From positions 1-36,910 of the forward strand of contig CALKYE010000148.1 of the NCBI GenBank assembly GCA_938003765.1: 36,910 bases of DNA. The letters run 5' to 3'. Below, in pieces: positions 24,180-32,470 of this stretch. The DNA comes from an uncultured Planctomycetia bacterium (GTDB lineage: Bacteria > Planctomycetota > UBA1135 > GCA-002686595). The notes beneath the pieces were generated by a model. It did not search any database, was not told the origin of the DNA, and saw nothing but the letters and a program-made list of their open reading frames with translations. Position 1 is the first letter of the stretch. The number at the start of each line of letters is the position of its first letter. The position numbers and the translations under genes were made by a program.

Positions 24180-24293
24180 CGTGTTCCGCTCTCCGGTCAG
24201 GTTCGCTCGCTTCGTTGGTGCGACTCCCGTCTCCCCCACGCGTTCGGACCCTCGTTCCGCGCGCGCCGACGAGCCGATAGGCTACTGACTGCC

Positions 24294-24608
24294 GTGGACA
24301 TCCACCTCAACAGCGAGCCCGTCAAGTACGCCATCGTGGCGCTTTCGTTTCCGCTGTGGGGGCCTTTCGCGAAGGCCATGTGGAAGGAGTTCAACGACGC
24401 GCTGCGCGACGAGGGCGGTTTGTTCGGCGCGCCGCCGACGCCCGAGCAACTCCGCGCCATCGAGCGCGAGCGCGGACGCTTCCGCTCCGGAATGGTGAGC
24501 GTCACCTGGGCCGAGCACGAGCGTCAGCAGGGCCACAGCGGGGCCGCGTCGAACCAGTCCTCTGCGACGCCGACGCGCAACGAGCGTGCGGGCTTCCGCA
24601 GTCGCTGA
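24294..24608 (+). CDS. Small unknown protein with one hydrophobic segment
   Basis: Short open frame of 104 residues, read from a GTG at 24294. The frame is open further upstream, but that part only mirrors the lipoprotein and HtrA genes. Residues 11-28 (YAIVALSFPLWGPFAKAM) form a hydrophobic, possibly membrane-associated helix, followed by a charged helix and PPTPEQLRAIERERGRFRSG. The C-terminus is low-complexity Ser/Ala/Arg. I recognise no family. It is divergent from the lipoprotein gene and ends nine bases before the convergent propeller gene, a tight fit that favours a real gene. The start is uncertain. Confidence 0.5.
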   Translation: MDIHLNSEPVKYAIVALSFPLWGPFAKAMWKEFNDALRDEGGLFGAPPTPEQLRAIERERGRFRSGMVSVTWAEHERQQGHSGAASNQSSATPTRNERAGFRSR

Positions 24609-24617
24609 GCCACTCGC

Positions 24618-27062
24618 TCAGGGGTAGACGAGCACGGACAGAGCGTCGGTCAGGCCGCAGCCGAACGCGTCGCCGTCGTCGGCGTACCACACCTGGAAGT
24701 ACAGCATCTGACCCGCGGCCCACGGCGGCAGCGAGATCGCGCGCATGCCGTAACCGAAGGCGTCGCTCTTGAAGCGCTGGTAGCGCGTGAACGGAGGACG
24801 CACGAGCAGACGTCCGCCGCAGAACGGCAGGTTCGCCTTGTTCAGCGAGCTGAACACCGTGCACCACGCGTTCGCCATGGCGAAGTCGAGCCCCACCGCG
24901 AAGTTCTGGTCCGCGACGCTGGGGAAGCCCGTCCACTGGATCCCCGCCACGCTGCCTCCGGAGTTGAGCTTCCCGGCGCCGTACTCGATCGGATGTCGCA
25001 GGAGCTCGAGGCGCGCGACGAAACCCTCGGCGAGCGCCGTGACGTTCCACGCCGGTTGGAGCGCGGTGCTCGTCGTCGGCAGATCGGGGCCGTTGGTCAC
25101 ACCGGCCAGGATCAACGCGCCCTGCGTGTCGACCGCGAGCGCGCTCAAGCGTTCGGGACTGCGGCCGCCGAAGTAGGTCGCGTAGTCGTACCCCGACATG
25201 TCCGACTTGAAGCGCATGAGGTGCGCGTCGAACTCGCTGGCGCCGAGGCTGCTCGCGAAACTCCGATCGAACGCGCCCGGTGTCGTCGGCAGATCCGCGC
25301 TCAGCGTCTCGAGCCCCACGAGCAGCATTCCACTCGCGCTCGAGGCCAGCGCGCGAACGGCGTCTTCCTCGCCGCCGCCGATGAAGGTCGAGTGCAGCAG
25401 CGAGTCGCCTCCCGGCGTGAGCAGCGCGAGGAAGCCTTCGCTCGCGCCCTTGTACTCGCGGTCGTGGGCGTCGAAGGTCGTCGGCCACGACAGGTCGTCG
25501 GTGCGGCCGCCGATCCAAGTCGCTCCGTCGAAGCGCACGAGCAGCGCTGTCAGCGTGTCCGTCCCCGCGCCGCCCAGGAACGTCGAGAACTTCAGCACGG
25601 CGCCCTGCGCGTCCAGACGCGCGACGAAAGGCTCTTCGAAGCCGTCGAAGGTGCGGTCGTGGGCGCCGAAGGTCGTCGGGAAGCCGGCCCCGTAGGTCAT
25701 TCCGCTCAGCGTCACGTCGCCGCCGGGGCCGAGCACGACGCGCTCGGCGAGTTCCTCCGAGGCGCCGCCGAGGAACGTGCTCCAGTTCAGCGCTGCGCCA
25801 TCGGGCGCGAGTTCCAGCGCGAACGCGTCGCCGGCGAAGGATCCGCCGTTGTAGGTCGGGTCGTAGGCGCCCGCGGTGGTCGGGAAGCCCGCGCCGCGCG
25901 TGCCGCCCACCAGCACCGCTGCGCCGTTGCTCCGCAACGCCATGCCGCCCGCGATCTCGACCGAGCTGCCGCCGATGAAGGTCGACCACTCGAGCACGCT
26001 GAGATCCGGCGAGAAGCGCGCCACGAACGCGTCCGAGCTGCCGCCCAGCGACGGATCGAACGCGCCGGAGGTGGTCGGGAAGTCCGCAGACTGCGTGTCG
26101 CCAGCGACCACGATCGACCCGTTCGAGGTCACGCCCAGCCCGAGGATGCGCTCGTCGCCCAACCCTCCGATCAAGGTCGAGTGGAGCAACGTGCGGCCGT
26201 CGGCTGCGAGCACGCTCACGAACCCGTCGGTGGCGCCGTTGCCGAACGTCTGGAAGGCGCCGGGCGACGTCGGGTAGTCGATCGAATCGCTGGCGCCGCC
26301 CACGACGACTTCGCCGCCGGGCATGAGCTCCATGGCGTTGATCCACTGCTGCGACTGTCCGCCGAGGTACGTCCCCCAGTGCAGCGCCGGATCGATCCAC
26401 AGCGCCGAGTCGAGCGCTCGCTCCGGCGCTTCGATCACGAAGCCGTCGTCGTCGACGAGGCGATAGCGGCACTCGGTCCACTCGACGCCATCGGCGCTCG
26501 TCATCAGCGCCAGCGGACGCGGCAGAGTCAGCTCGCCGAGAGGTGTGTGAACGTTCAGCGCGCCCGCGTCATCCACGCTCAGCGCGCACTGACCGCTCCA
26601 ACGCAGCACGATCGAACTCGGATCCGCGCCCGGAGCGACCTCGAGGTCGAACTCCGGCCCGCTCTCGCTGCAGCGCGCGACCAGGGCGATGCCGGGCGCT
26701 AGCTCTTCGATGGCCACTTGGTGGTGCAAGAGCGCGGCGCCGCGCGGCGGACCGTGCTGCGCGCCGCGGAAGTAGGAGAAGGTGCTGTCGAGCGGCGCGC
26801 GCGGCGCGATGCGACCGCCGTCGTTGGGCCAGCTCAGACGCAGGGCCCAAGCCTCCGACGTGGGACTCGCCGAGGTCGGATCGAACAGCGCCAGCGTCCA
26901 ACCGTCGCTCTCGAGCCAGCCGTGCAGCGCGCCGAAGCGCGCGTGGAACAGCACCTGGGCGGGCCATTGCCCCTGATTGGGCTGAAACGCAGCGCGCTCT
27001 TCCTCGCGCGGAAGTGCGAGCGCCACCGTCGCCATCCAAGTCATTCCGAGCACCAGCGCCAT
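24618..27062 (-). CDS. Secreted SBBP-repeat beta-propeller protein with planctomycete-type C-terminal module
   Basis: Large exported protein of 814 residues. The ATG at 27062 has GGAG five bases upstream and opens a signal peptide (MALVLGMTWMATVALALP). An N-terminal domain starting FQPNQGQWPAQVLFHARFG matches the conserved region commonly found before SBBP repeats. Seven SBBP units follow, each starting with a W/H/F/Y-x-T-x-x-GG strand (GTYLGG, STLIGG, STFIGG, STFLGG, STFLGG, STFIGG, ATYFGG) and containing a G-x-T/D-x-S-x-x-FPTT turn. Seven units suggest a closed seven-blade propeller. The last 120 residues share GKLNS, a PFCGG element, LYFQVWYAD and GLTDALSV with the metalloprotease at 30511-32250. 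Surface location is likely, function unknown. Confidence 0.85.
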   Translation of the reverse strand: MALVLGMTWMATVALALPREEERAAFQPNQGQWPAQVLFHARFGALHGWLESDGWTLALFDPTSASPTSEAWALRLSWPNDGGRIAPRAPLDSTFSYFRGAQHGPPRGAALLHHQVAIEELAPGIALVARCSESGPEFDLEVAPGADPSSIVLRWSGQCALSVDDAGALNVHTPLGELTLPRPLALMTSADGVEWTECRYRLVDDDGFVIEAPERALDSALWIDPALHWGTYLGGQSQQWINAMELMPGGEVVVGGASDSIDYPTSPGAFQTFGNGATDGFVSVLAADGRTLLHSTLIGGLGDERILGLGVTSNGSIVVAGDTQSADFPTTSGAFDPSLGGSSDAFVARFSPDLSVLEWSTFIGGSSVEIAGGMALRSNGAAVLVGGTRGAGFPTTAGAYDPTYNGGSFAGDAFALELAPDGAALNWSTFLGGASEELAERVVLGPGGDVTLSGMTYGAGFPTTFGAHDRTFDGFEEPFVARLDAQGAVLKFSTFLGGAGTDTLTALLVRFDGATWIGGRTDDLSWPTTFDAHDREYKGASEGFLALLTPGGDSLLHSTFIGGGEEDAVRALASSASGMLLVGLETLSADLPTTPGAFDRSFASSLGASEFDAHLMRFKSDMSGYDYATYFGGRSPERLSALAVDTQGALILAGVTNGPDLPTTSTALQPAWNVTALAEGFVARLELLRHPIEYGAGKLNSGGSVAGIQWTGFPSVADQNFAVGLDFAMANAWCTVFSSLNKANLPFCGGRLLVRPPFTRYQRFKSDAFGYGMRAISLPPWAAGQMLYFQVWYADDGDAFGCGLTDALSVLVYP

Positions 27063-27182
27063 CGTCGCTCCCCGGGGCGGCATGCACGAGCGCAGCGGCC
27101 GCGGAGAGCGATTGTAGACAGCGGCAGAACGCTGCATGCAATCCGTGGCGGGCGCACTTCGCGCTCGCCAAGATGGCCGTCG
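27063..27182. promoter_or_regulatory. Divergent region between the SBBP-repeat gene and the aminotransferase operon
   Basis: This 120-base gap holds the start signals of both genes. A CTCC at 27068-27071 gives the GGAG ribosome site for the leftward SBBP gene. A slightly AT-richer patch (GCGATTGTAGACAGC, about 27108-27122) could belong to a promoter, but no clear -35/-10 pair is visible on either strand. Confidence 0.3.
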
Positions 27183-28508
27183 TTGTCGAACGACCTGCCG
27201 TCCCGCCGCGCTGTGCTCCCGATGCTCGGCCTGCCCATGGCCGCATCGCTGGCGGGCGCGTGCGCGAGTCCGCGCCAACGCGAGGTGCTCGAGGCGTTCT
27301 CCGCCGCGCGCGGGCGCTCGCCCGAAGAGCTGGCCGAGGACGAGACGTGCTGGGCGCGCGTGCAGGCCGCGTTCGACGTCGATCGATCGGTGGCGAACCT
27401 CAACAACGGCGGATGCAGCCCCGCGCCTCGCGTGGCGCAAGACGCCCAGCGGAAGCGCCTGGACTTCGCCAACGAGCTGCCGATGTTCAACCTCTGGCGC
27501 GTGCAGCATGCGCAGCGCGAGGAGGTTCGCCGCGCGCTCGCGGAGACGCTCGGCTGCGACAGCGAGGAGCTCGCCCTCACGCGCAACGCGTCGGAGAGCC
27601 TCGAGACGTGCCTGCTCGGACTCGATCTGGCGCGCGGCGACGAGGTCCTGACCACCGACCAGGACTACCCGCGCATGTTGACCACGCTCCACCAGCGCGC
27701 GCGGCGCGAAGGCGTCGTCGTGCGCACCGTGGAGCTGCCGACTCCGTGTGAGAGCGAGAGCGAGCTCGTGGAGCTGTTCGAGCAGAGCCTCACGCCGCGC
27801 ACGCGCTTGATCCTGCTCTGCCACGTCGTGAACGCCACCGCACAGATCCTGCCCGTGCGCGCGATCGTCGACATGGCGCGACGCCACGGGGTTGCTGTCG
27901 TGGTGGACGGCGCGCACGCCTTCGCGCACCTCGAGTTCACGCGCGACGAGCTCGACTGCGACTTCTACGGCGCGAGCCTGCACAAGTGGCTGTGCGCTCC
28001 GCACGGCGCGGGGCTGCTCTACGTCCGACGCGAGCGGATCGCGGAGCTGTGGCCACTCATGGCCGCCGTGCCCGAGCAGCGCGACGACATTCGCAAGTTC
28101 GAACAGGCGGGCACCCAGCCCTGCGCCGCGGTTCTGTCTGCAGCGGAGTCCCTCGCGTTCCACCACGCCATCGGCGTCGCCAACAAGCTCGCGCGCCTGC
28201 GCTACCTGCGGGAGCGCTGGGTCACTCGACTTCGCGCTGTCGCCGGCGAGCGCTTCCTGCTGCGCACGAGCCTCTCGCCGCGCTTCGGCGCGGGCTTCGC
28301 GACGTTCCGCATCGAGGGCCTCGACGATCAGGAGCTGCTCCGCAGTCTGCTGGAGCGCGAACGCGTGCTCGCCACGTCCTTCAGCGCGCCCTATCCGCCC
28401 CGTGCGCGCGGCCTGCGCATCACGCCGGGCATCTACACGACGTTGGAGGAGATCGACCGCTTCTGCGACGGCGTCGAACGCTGCCTTCGCACGGGAGGCC
28501 GCTCGTGA
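27183..28508 (+). CDS. Exported class V aminotransferase (isopenicillin-N-epimerase-like PLP enzyme)
   Basis: PLP-dependent enzyme of 441 residues if read from the TTG at 27183. The N-terminus then contains a twin-arginine signal (SRRAVLPMLGLPMAASLAGA, then CASP) with Cys27 in a lipobox-like site; the alternative ATG at 27222 would drop the Arg pair. The catalytic domain has LNNGGCSPAP, ALTRNASESLETCLLGLDLA, the cofactor aspartate Asp242 in VVVDGAHAFAH, and the Schiff-base Lys268 in YGASLHKWLCAPHGAG. These match the isopenicillin N epimerase / cysteine-desulfurase-like branch. The substrate is unknown. Tat export fits a protein that folds with its cofactor in the cytoplasm. Its stop overlaps the start of the RidA-like gene by four bases. 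Confidence 0.85.
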   Translation: MSNDLPSRRAVLPMLGLPMAASLAGACASPRQREVLEAFSAARGRSPEELAEDETCWARVQAAFDVDRSVANLNNGGCSPAPRVAQDAQRKRLDFANELPMFNLWRVQHAQREEVRRALAETLGCDSEELALTRNASESLETCLLGLDLARGDEVLTTDQDYPRMLTTLHQRARREGVVVRTVELPTPCESESELVELFEQSLTPRTRLILLCHVVNATAQILPVRAIVDMARRHGVAVVVDGAHAFAHLEFTRDELDCDFYGASLHKWLCAPHGAGLLYVRRERIAELWPLMAAVPEQRDDIRKFEQAGTQPCAAVLSAAESLAFHHAIGVANKLARLRYLRERWVTRLRAVAGERFLLRTSLSPRFGAGFATFRIEGLDDQELLRSLLERERVLATSFSAPYPPRARGLRITPGIYTTLEEIDRFCDGVERCLRTGGRS

Positions 28509-28966
28509 AGCGCTCGTGGCGCGCGTGCCTCGCCGCGGCGTTGATCGCGACTGCTTCGAGCGCCTGTCGAGTTGCGGAGGGCCGGCGCGTGGTGCGCACC
28601 GAGCGCGCTCCGGCGCCGATCGGGCCTTACTCGCAGGCGATCGAGGCGGGAGGCGTGCTGTTTCTCGCGGGTCAGATCGGCGCGTCGCCGCATGACGGCG
28701 AACTCGCCGGGCCCACGGTCGCCGAGCAGACGCGTCAGGCGTTGGCCAACCTCTGCGCCGTGCTCGAGGCCGCTGGCGCCGCGCCGCGCGACGTCGTTCA
28801 GGCGACGGTGTACCTGACCGACCTGGCGGACTTCGCCGCGATGAATCGCGAGTTCGAACAGGTGCTCGGCGAAGCTCGCCCCGCGCGCGCCACCGTGGGT
28901 GTGGCAGCGCTGCCGCGAGGCGCGAAGGTCGAGATCGCTTTGATCGCGGTGCGAGCGCGCGAGTGA
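28505..28966 (+). CDS. Exported RidA (YjgF/YER057c/UK114) family enamine/imine deaminase
   Basis: Member of the family that hydrolyses reactive enamine/imine intermediates released by PLP enzymes, 153 residues. The GTG at 28505 overlaps the aminotransferase stop (GTGA). Unlike usual cytosolic RidA, it has an N-terminal export signal (about residues 4-21, ACLAAALIATASSAC), possibly a lipoprotein. The conserved domain follows with APAPIGPYSQAIEAGGVLFL, GQIGASP, QATVYLTDLADFAAMN and PARATVGVAALPRGAKVEIA. Arg128, Glu143 and Tyr42 match the conserved active-site residues seen in deaminating members. Direct coupling with a PLP enzyme that also carries an export signal suggests both act on one pathway outside the cytoplasm. 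The next gene overlaps its stop by four bases. Confidence 0.9.
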   Translation: MKRSWRACLAAALIATASSACRVAEGRRVVRTERAPAPIGPYSQAIEAGGVLFLAGQIGASPHDGELAGPTVAEQTRQALANLCAVLEAAGAAPRDVVQATVYLTDLADFAAMNREFEQVLGEARPARATVGVAALPRGAKVEIALIAVRARE

Positions 28967-30039
28967 TCGTCGGCGTCGACTACTGGCCGGCGACCACGCA
29001 CGCGCCCGGCGTGGGGCGCTACGTGCGCGAGCTGGTGCGCGCGCTCGCCGCGCATGGCGAGGACGTGCAGCTCAAGTTGCTGGATTGGGGCCCCGGTGAG
29101 CGCAGCGTCGGCGAGCCAGCGCTCGGTCTCACGGGCCGCGACGTGCGAAGGCTCCGTGCGAAGGCGCCGCGCCGGATGTTGGGCTGGGCCGCGCGCGCGG
29201 GGCTGGGCGCGGATCGGCTGCTCGCGGGCTGCGACGTGTTCCACGGCGTGTTCCCACAGTTCCCCAGAGTCTCGCGCGCGCTCCGCACCTGCGCGGTCAG
29301 TGAATTGCCCGCCGCAGGTGAGCACGCCGAGTTCGGCGCCGCGTTGCGTCGCTGCGCGGCCGTGATCACCTTCAGTCGACACGCGGCCGAGTTGATCGCC
29401 GAGCGCTTCGACGTCCCCTCCAGCGCGATCCACGCGTTGCCCGTGGGGTGCGAGCACTGGCGCCGCACGCTGCTACGGGAGCTGCCGCTCGCCGATCCGC
29501 CGCGGGTGCTGGTCCTCGGACGGCTCGACCACGCGCGCAATCCGCTCGCCGTGCTGCGCGCCTGCGAGCGACTGTCCGCCGCGGGGCGCGAGCTGAGCCT
29601 GGTGTACGCGGGTCGCCCCGGCGACGCGTACGACACGCTGCGAGCTCACGCGACGCGCAGCTCGATCTCGTCGCGGGTGCAGTGGCTCTCGGCGCCGCGC
29701 GAGGACGAACTCCCCGAGCTCGTGGCGCGCGCCAGCGTGCTCGCGCACCTGAGCGACGACGCGCTCACGCCCGTCACGCTGCTCGAAGCCCTGGCCACCG
29801 GTTGCGATGTCGTCGCCACTCCGGCGCCGGCCTTCGTCGAGGCGCTCGGCCCGCACGCGCGCTGGCTGTCGAGCTCCGCGGCCGACTGCGATCCCGACGA
29901 ACTCGCCGAGGCGCTCGGGCGCGCGCTCGACGCACGTCACGATGCGCTGGCGCGGCGCTCGCGCCAGGCGCTCGCGGCAGCCTATTCTTGGAGGCGCAAC
30001 GCGGCGCTCACGCTCGACGTGTGGCGGGCGTTGCTCTGA
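28963..30039 (+). CDS. GT4-type glycosyltransferase family 1 protein
   Basis: GT-B fold glycosyltransferase of 358 residues. The GTG at 28963 overlaps the RidA stop by four bases. The N-terminal domain starts IVGVDYWPATTHAPGVGRYV, with the Gly-rich GVGRYVREL acceptor-side loop typical of the family. The C-terminal nucleotide-sugar domain begins near RVLVLGRLDHARNPLAVLRA and includes VQWLSAPREDELPELVARAS and DDALTPVTLLEALATGCDVV, where the family's E-x7-E element is partly preserved (LLEALATG). There is no signal peptide, so it is cytoplasmic or membrane-peripheral. Its sugar and acceptor are unknown. It is third in the coupled aminotransferase-RidA operon, which may suggest a common surface or cell-wall product. 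Confidence 0.87.
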   Translation: MIVGVDYWPATTHAPGVGRYVRELVRALAAHGEDVQLKLLDWGPGERSVGEPALGLTGRDVRRLRAKAPRRMLGWAARAGLGADRLLAGCDVFHGVFPQFPRVSRALRTCAVSELPAAGEHAEFGAALRRCAAVITFSRHAAELIAERFDVPSSAIHALPVGCEHWRRTLLRELPLADPPRVLVLGRLDHARNPLAVLRACERLSAAGRELSLVYAGRPGDAYDTLRAHATRSSISSRVQWLSAPREDELPELVARASVLAHLSDDALTPVTLLEALATGCDVVATPAPAFVEALGPHARWLSSSAADCDPDELAEALGRALDARHDALARRSRQALAAAYSWRRNAALTLDVWRALL

Positions 30040-30060
30040 GTCCCTCGCGCCGCGCTCACC

Positions 30061-30498
30061 ATGCCCACCCCTGCCTTCCACCTCGCGTTCCCCGTGCTCG
30101 ACATCGAGGCCACGCGCCGCTTCTACGTCGAGCTGCTGGGTTGCCGCGTCGGCCGCTTCGCCGAGCGCTGGATCGACTTCGACTTCGAAGGCCACCAGCT
30201 CTCGGCGCACCGGATCGACGCGACCGACGCCCCGCCCTCGACCAACCTCGTCGACGGCGACAACGTTCCCGTGCGGCACTTCGGACTGATCCTCGAGTGG
30301 AACGCGTGGCACGCGCTGCGCGATCGGCTGCAGGCCAAGGGCCAGCCGTTCTTGATCGAGCCGCACGTTCGCTTCCGCGGAGAGGTCGGCGAGCAGTCGA
30401 CCATGTTCCTGCTCGACCCCAGCGGCAACGCGCTCGAGTTCAAGTCGTTCCGCGATCCCTCGCGCGTGTTCGCGCGCGAGGGCCAGTCCGCGTCCTGA
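30061..30498 (+). CDS. VOC superfamily (glyoxalase/bleomycin-resistance-like) protein
   Basis: Cytoplasmic protein of 145 residues with two beta-alpha-beta-beta-beta modules. The start is the ATG at 30061, 21 bases after the glycosyltransferase stop. Likely metal ligands are His7 in FHLAFPVLDIEATRRFY, His73 in VRHFGLILEW and Glu126 in DPSGNALEFKSF, which matches the His-His-Glu arrangement of many VOC enzymes. The N-terminal block resembles small dioxygenase or glyoxalase-like members; the reaction cannot be assigned. It probably belongs to the preceding operon. Its stop is 12 bases from the convergent metalloprotease stop. Confidence 0.9.
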   Translation: MPTPAFHLAFPVLDIEATRRFYVELLGCRVGRFAERWIDFDFEGHQLSAHRIDATDAPPSTNLVDGDNVPVRHFGLILEWNAWHALRDRLQAKGQPFLIEPHVRFRGEVGEQSTMFLLDPSGNALEFKSFRDPSRVFAREGQSAS

Positions 30499-30510
30499 TC
30501 CGCGAGGCGT

Positions 30511-32250
30511 TCAGTTGCAGAGCGTGAACTGCAGCGCGTCGGTGAGTCCGGACGGGCTCGGGCTCGCGGGATCGCGCTGCCAGCACTGCATGTAGCAGGT
30601 CGTGCCGGCCGTCAGATTGCGACTCGCCGCGTAGGCGTGCGTGAACGCGAAGCTGTACGCGCCCGAGCAGTTGTCGGCGCCGGGAGTACCGCCCGAGTTC
30701 TGGATGCCGGTGCGGATCGTCGGCGACTGCACGCACTTCGTCCCACCCTGGAACGGGCTCGCCGCCGGCGCGAAGCCGAAGAAGAACAGGCCGTTCTTGT
30801 TGTTGATGACCGCGCTCGCGCTTACGACGAAGTTGTCGAGTCCGCCGAGCGTCGGATGACCGGTGTAGTCCATGCTCGGCGAGCAGCCCTGGCTGTTGAG
30901 CTTCGCCGTGCAGTAGTTGAACGGGCTCGCGCAGTGCAGCGGCAAGCACGCGTTCGAAGCCCACGCGCGCATGTCCGCGGCGCTCGCGGGATGGAAGTAG
31001 GTGGTGATGTTCGACAGGCCGCCCGGGCACAGGTGGCAGTAGCTCATGATCGTGCCGGTGTTCGTGCAGCTCTGCGAGTTCTGGCACGCGCCGAAGTACC
31101 CCGAGGGCGCGCAGCCGTCGAGCGGCGCCGGACAGTAGTCGTGCGTGTGCGGCGCGGCGAAGTTGTGGCCGATCTCGTGCGCCACGACCATGAAGTCCCA
31201 GTTGCCCGAGCTGACGCTCACCGGGAAGTTGACGCCCGCGTCGATGTTGCCGGAGACGGAGAAGTTGTACGGAGCGTTGCACAGCCCAGGCAGCCACGCG
31301 ACGCCGCCGCCGAGCGAGGCGCCCGAGATGAACGCACCCAAGTGCGCGCCGGCGGGAATGCCGCCTGACCAGGCGCTCTGGAACTCGAACAACATGTCGA
31401 CCGAGTTCCCGCCCCAGTCCGGCGTGCTCCACGGATCGGCCGGCGTCGAGTACAGCCCGACGTACGGGTAGACGAGGACGGTTTGGATCTGCTCCTCGTA
31501 GCGGTAGCTGATCCAGGTCAGCAGCGACGTGAGGTAGCTGGTCTGCGCGGCGACGTTGCCGCCGAAGACCAGCGAGAGCTGGTAGTCGGTTTCGATCGCG
31601 ATGCGAGCTTCGAGCAGCGTCGGCGCGAGCAATGCAGAGGCGCCGGGAGCGCCAGCGCTCTTGTGTGCAGGCGTCGCAGCGCCGCTCGATGACGCCGGCG
31701 CGAGATCGCGCGCGCGACACGGCGGCGGCGCCTTCAAGCCTGCGCGTCGCAGGCTCTCGTCCGAGGTCATCACGATCAACGGCGCGTTCCAACCGTCGGT
31801 CTCGCTGGCGCCGCACGCCAGGTGGAACAGCTCGGCGCCGCGCCGGATCCAGCCGCGGCACCCGACCTGCGAGAAGGCGAGCATGACCTCGTCGGCGGGC
31901 GCGCCGCGGACGTGACCGGTCCAGACGCTCAGGTCCAGGCCCGCGAGAGGCGCGTCCATCTCCGCGCCGTCGAGCGCGAACCCGAAGCGCCGCGCGTCGG
32001 TCGAGATGCGCGTGAGCTCGAGGTCGAGTTGCGCATCGGGCAGCGGCGCACCGAGCAGGCGCACGCGCTCCAGTCCAGCCAAGTCGGCCAGTGCGCCCGC
32101 ACGCGGCGCGAGTTCGATCCGCTCCGCGTCGCGCGACAGCACCGACAACGGAAATGCGCGTTCCTCGCGCGCGAGATCGGACTGCGCGGCGGGCGCCGGC
32201 AGCGCCCAGGCGAGCGAACCAACCAACACCAACGGGAGGGAGCGGATCAT
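30511..32250 (-). CDS. Secreted reprolysin-like (M12B-type) zinc metalloprotease with planctomycete-type C-terminal module
   Basis: Exported protease of 579 residues with a signal peptide (MIRSLPLVLVGSLAWALPAP, then AAQ). About 25-205 looks like a propeptide with a Cys in PPPC178 that could act as a cysteine switch. The catalytic domain (about 210-440) has the zinc motif HEIGHNFAAPH at 358-368 with Glu359 as catalytic base, and a Met-turn at TIMSYC (Met402). It is Cys-rich after the Met-turn. The last 130 residues start NYCTAKLNSQGCSP and contain PFQGGTKC, CYMQCWQRD and a terminal GLTDALQFTLCN, matching the C-terminal module of the 24618-27062 protein. The substrate is unknown. It is divergent from the YceI gene. 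Confidence 0.88.
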   Translation of the reverse strand: MIRSLPLVLVGSLAWALPAPAAQSDLAREERAFPLSVLSRDAERIELAPRAGALADLAGLERVRLLGAPLPDAQLDLELTRISTDARRFGFALDGAEMDAPLAGLDLSVWTGHVRGAPADEVMLAFSQVGCRGWIRRGAELFHLACGASETDGWNAPLIVMTSDESLRRAGLKAPPPCRARDLAPASSSGAATPAHKSAGAPGASALLAPTLLEARIAIETDYQLSLVFGGNVAAQTSYLTSLLTWISYRYEEQIQTVLVYPYVGLYSTPADPWSTPDWGGNSVDMLFEFQSAWSGGIPAGAHLGAFISGASLGGGVAWLPGLCNAPYNFSVSGNIDAGVNFPVSVSSGNWDFMVVAHEIGHNFAAPHTHDYCPAPLDGCAPSGYFGACQNSQSCTNTGTIMSYCHLCPGGLSNITTYFHPASAADMRAWASNACLPLHCASPFNYCTAKLNSQGCSPSMDYTGHPTLGGLDNFVVSASAVINNKNGLFFFGFAPAASPFQGGTKCVQSPTIRTGIQNSGGTPGADNCSGAYSFAFTHAYAASRNLTAGTTCYMQCWQRDPASPSPSGLTDALQFTLCN

Positions 32251-32470
32251 GTGTGGCCTCGATGCGTGGGGCAGTCGTGCGAGCGGGCGAGCTCTCCGTC
32301 AGGCCCTCGACCTCGCGCTGGAAAATGTTCAAAGTCCGTTCAGGCGTCCCCCACGTACTTCCACAAGCATCTCAGGCAACACAAGTTTCAGCGAGTTCGC
32401 CCGCGCCCCGTTCACGCGCCCCGTCGGCGCTGGCCGCGTACGCGCTCGAGCTGGCCTCAATCCAACACCC
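32251..32470. promoter_or_regulatory. Divergent region between the metalloprotease and YceI genes
   Basis: The 220-base gap is notably less GC-rich at about 32318-32400 (for example GGAAAATGTTCAAAGTCCG and CAACACAAGTTTCAGCG on the plus strand), as expected for promoters. I cannot place a confident -35/-10 pair. No open frame in it resembles a protein. Confidence 0.35.
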
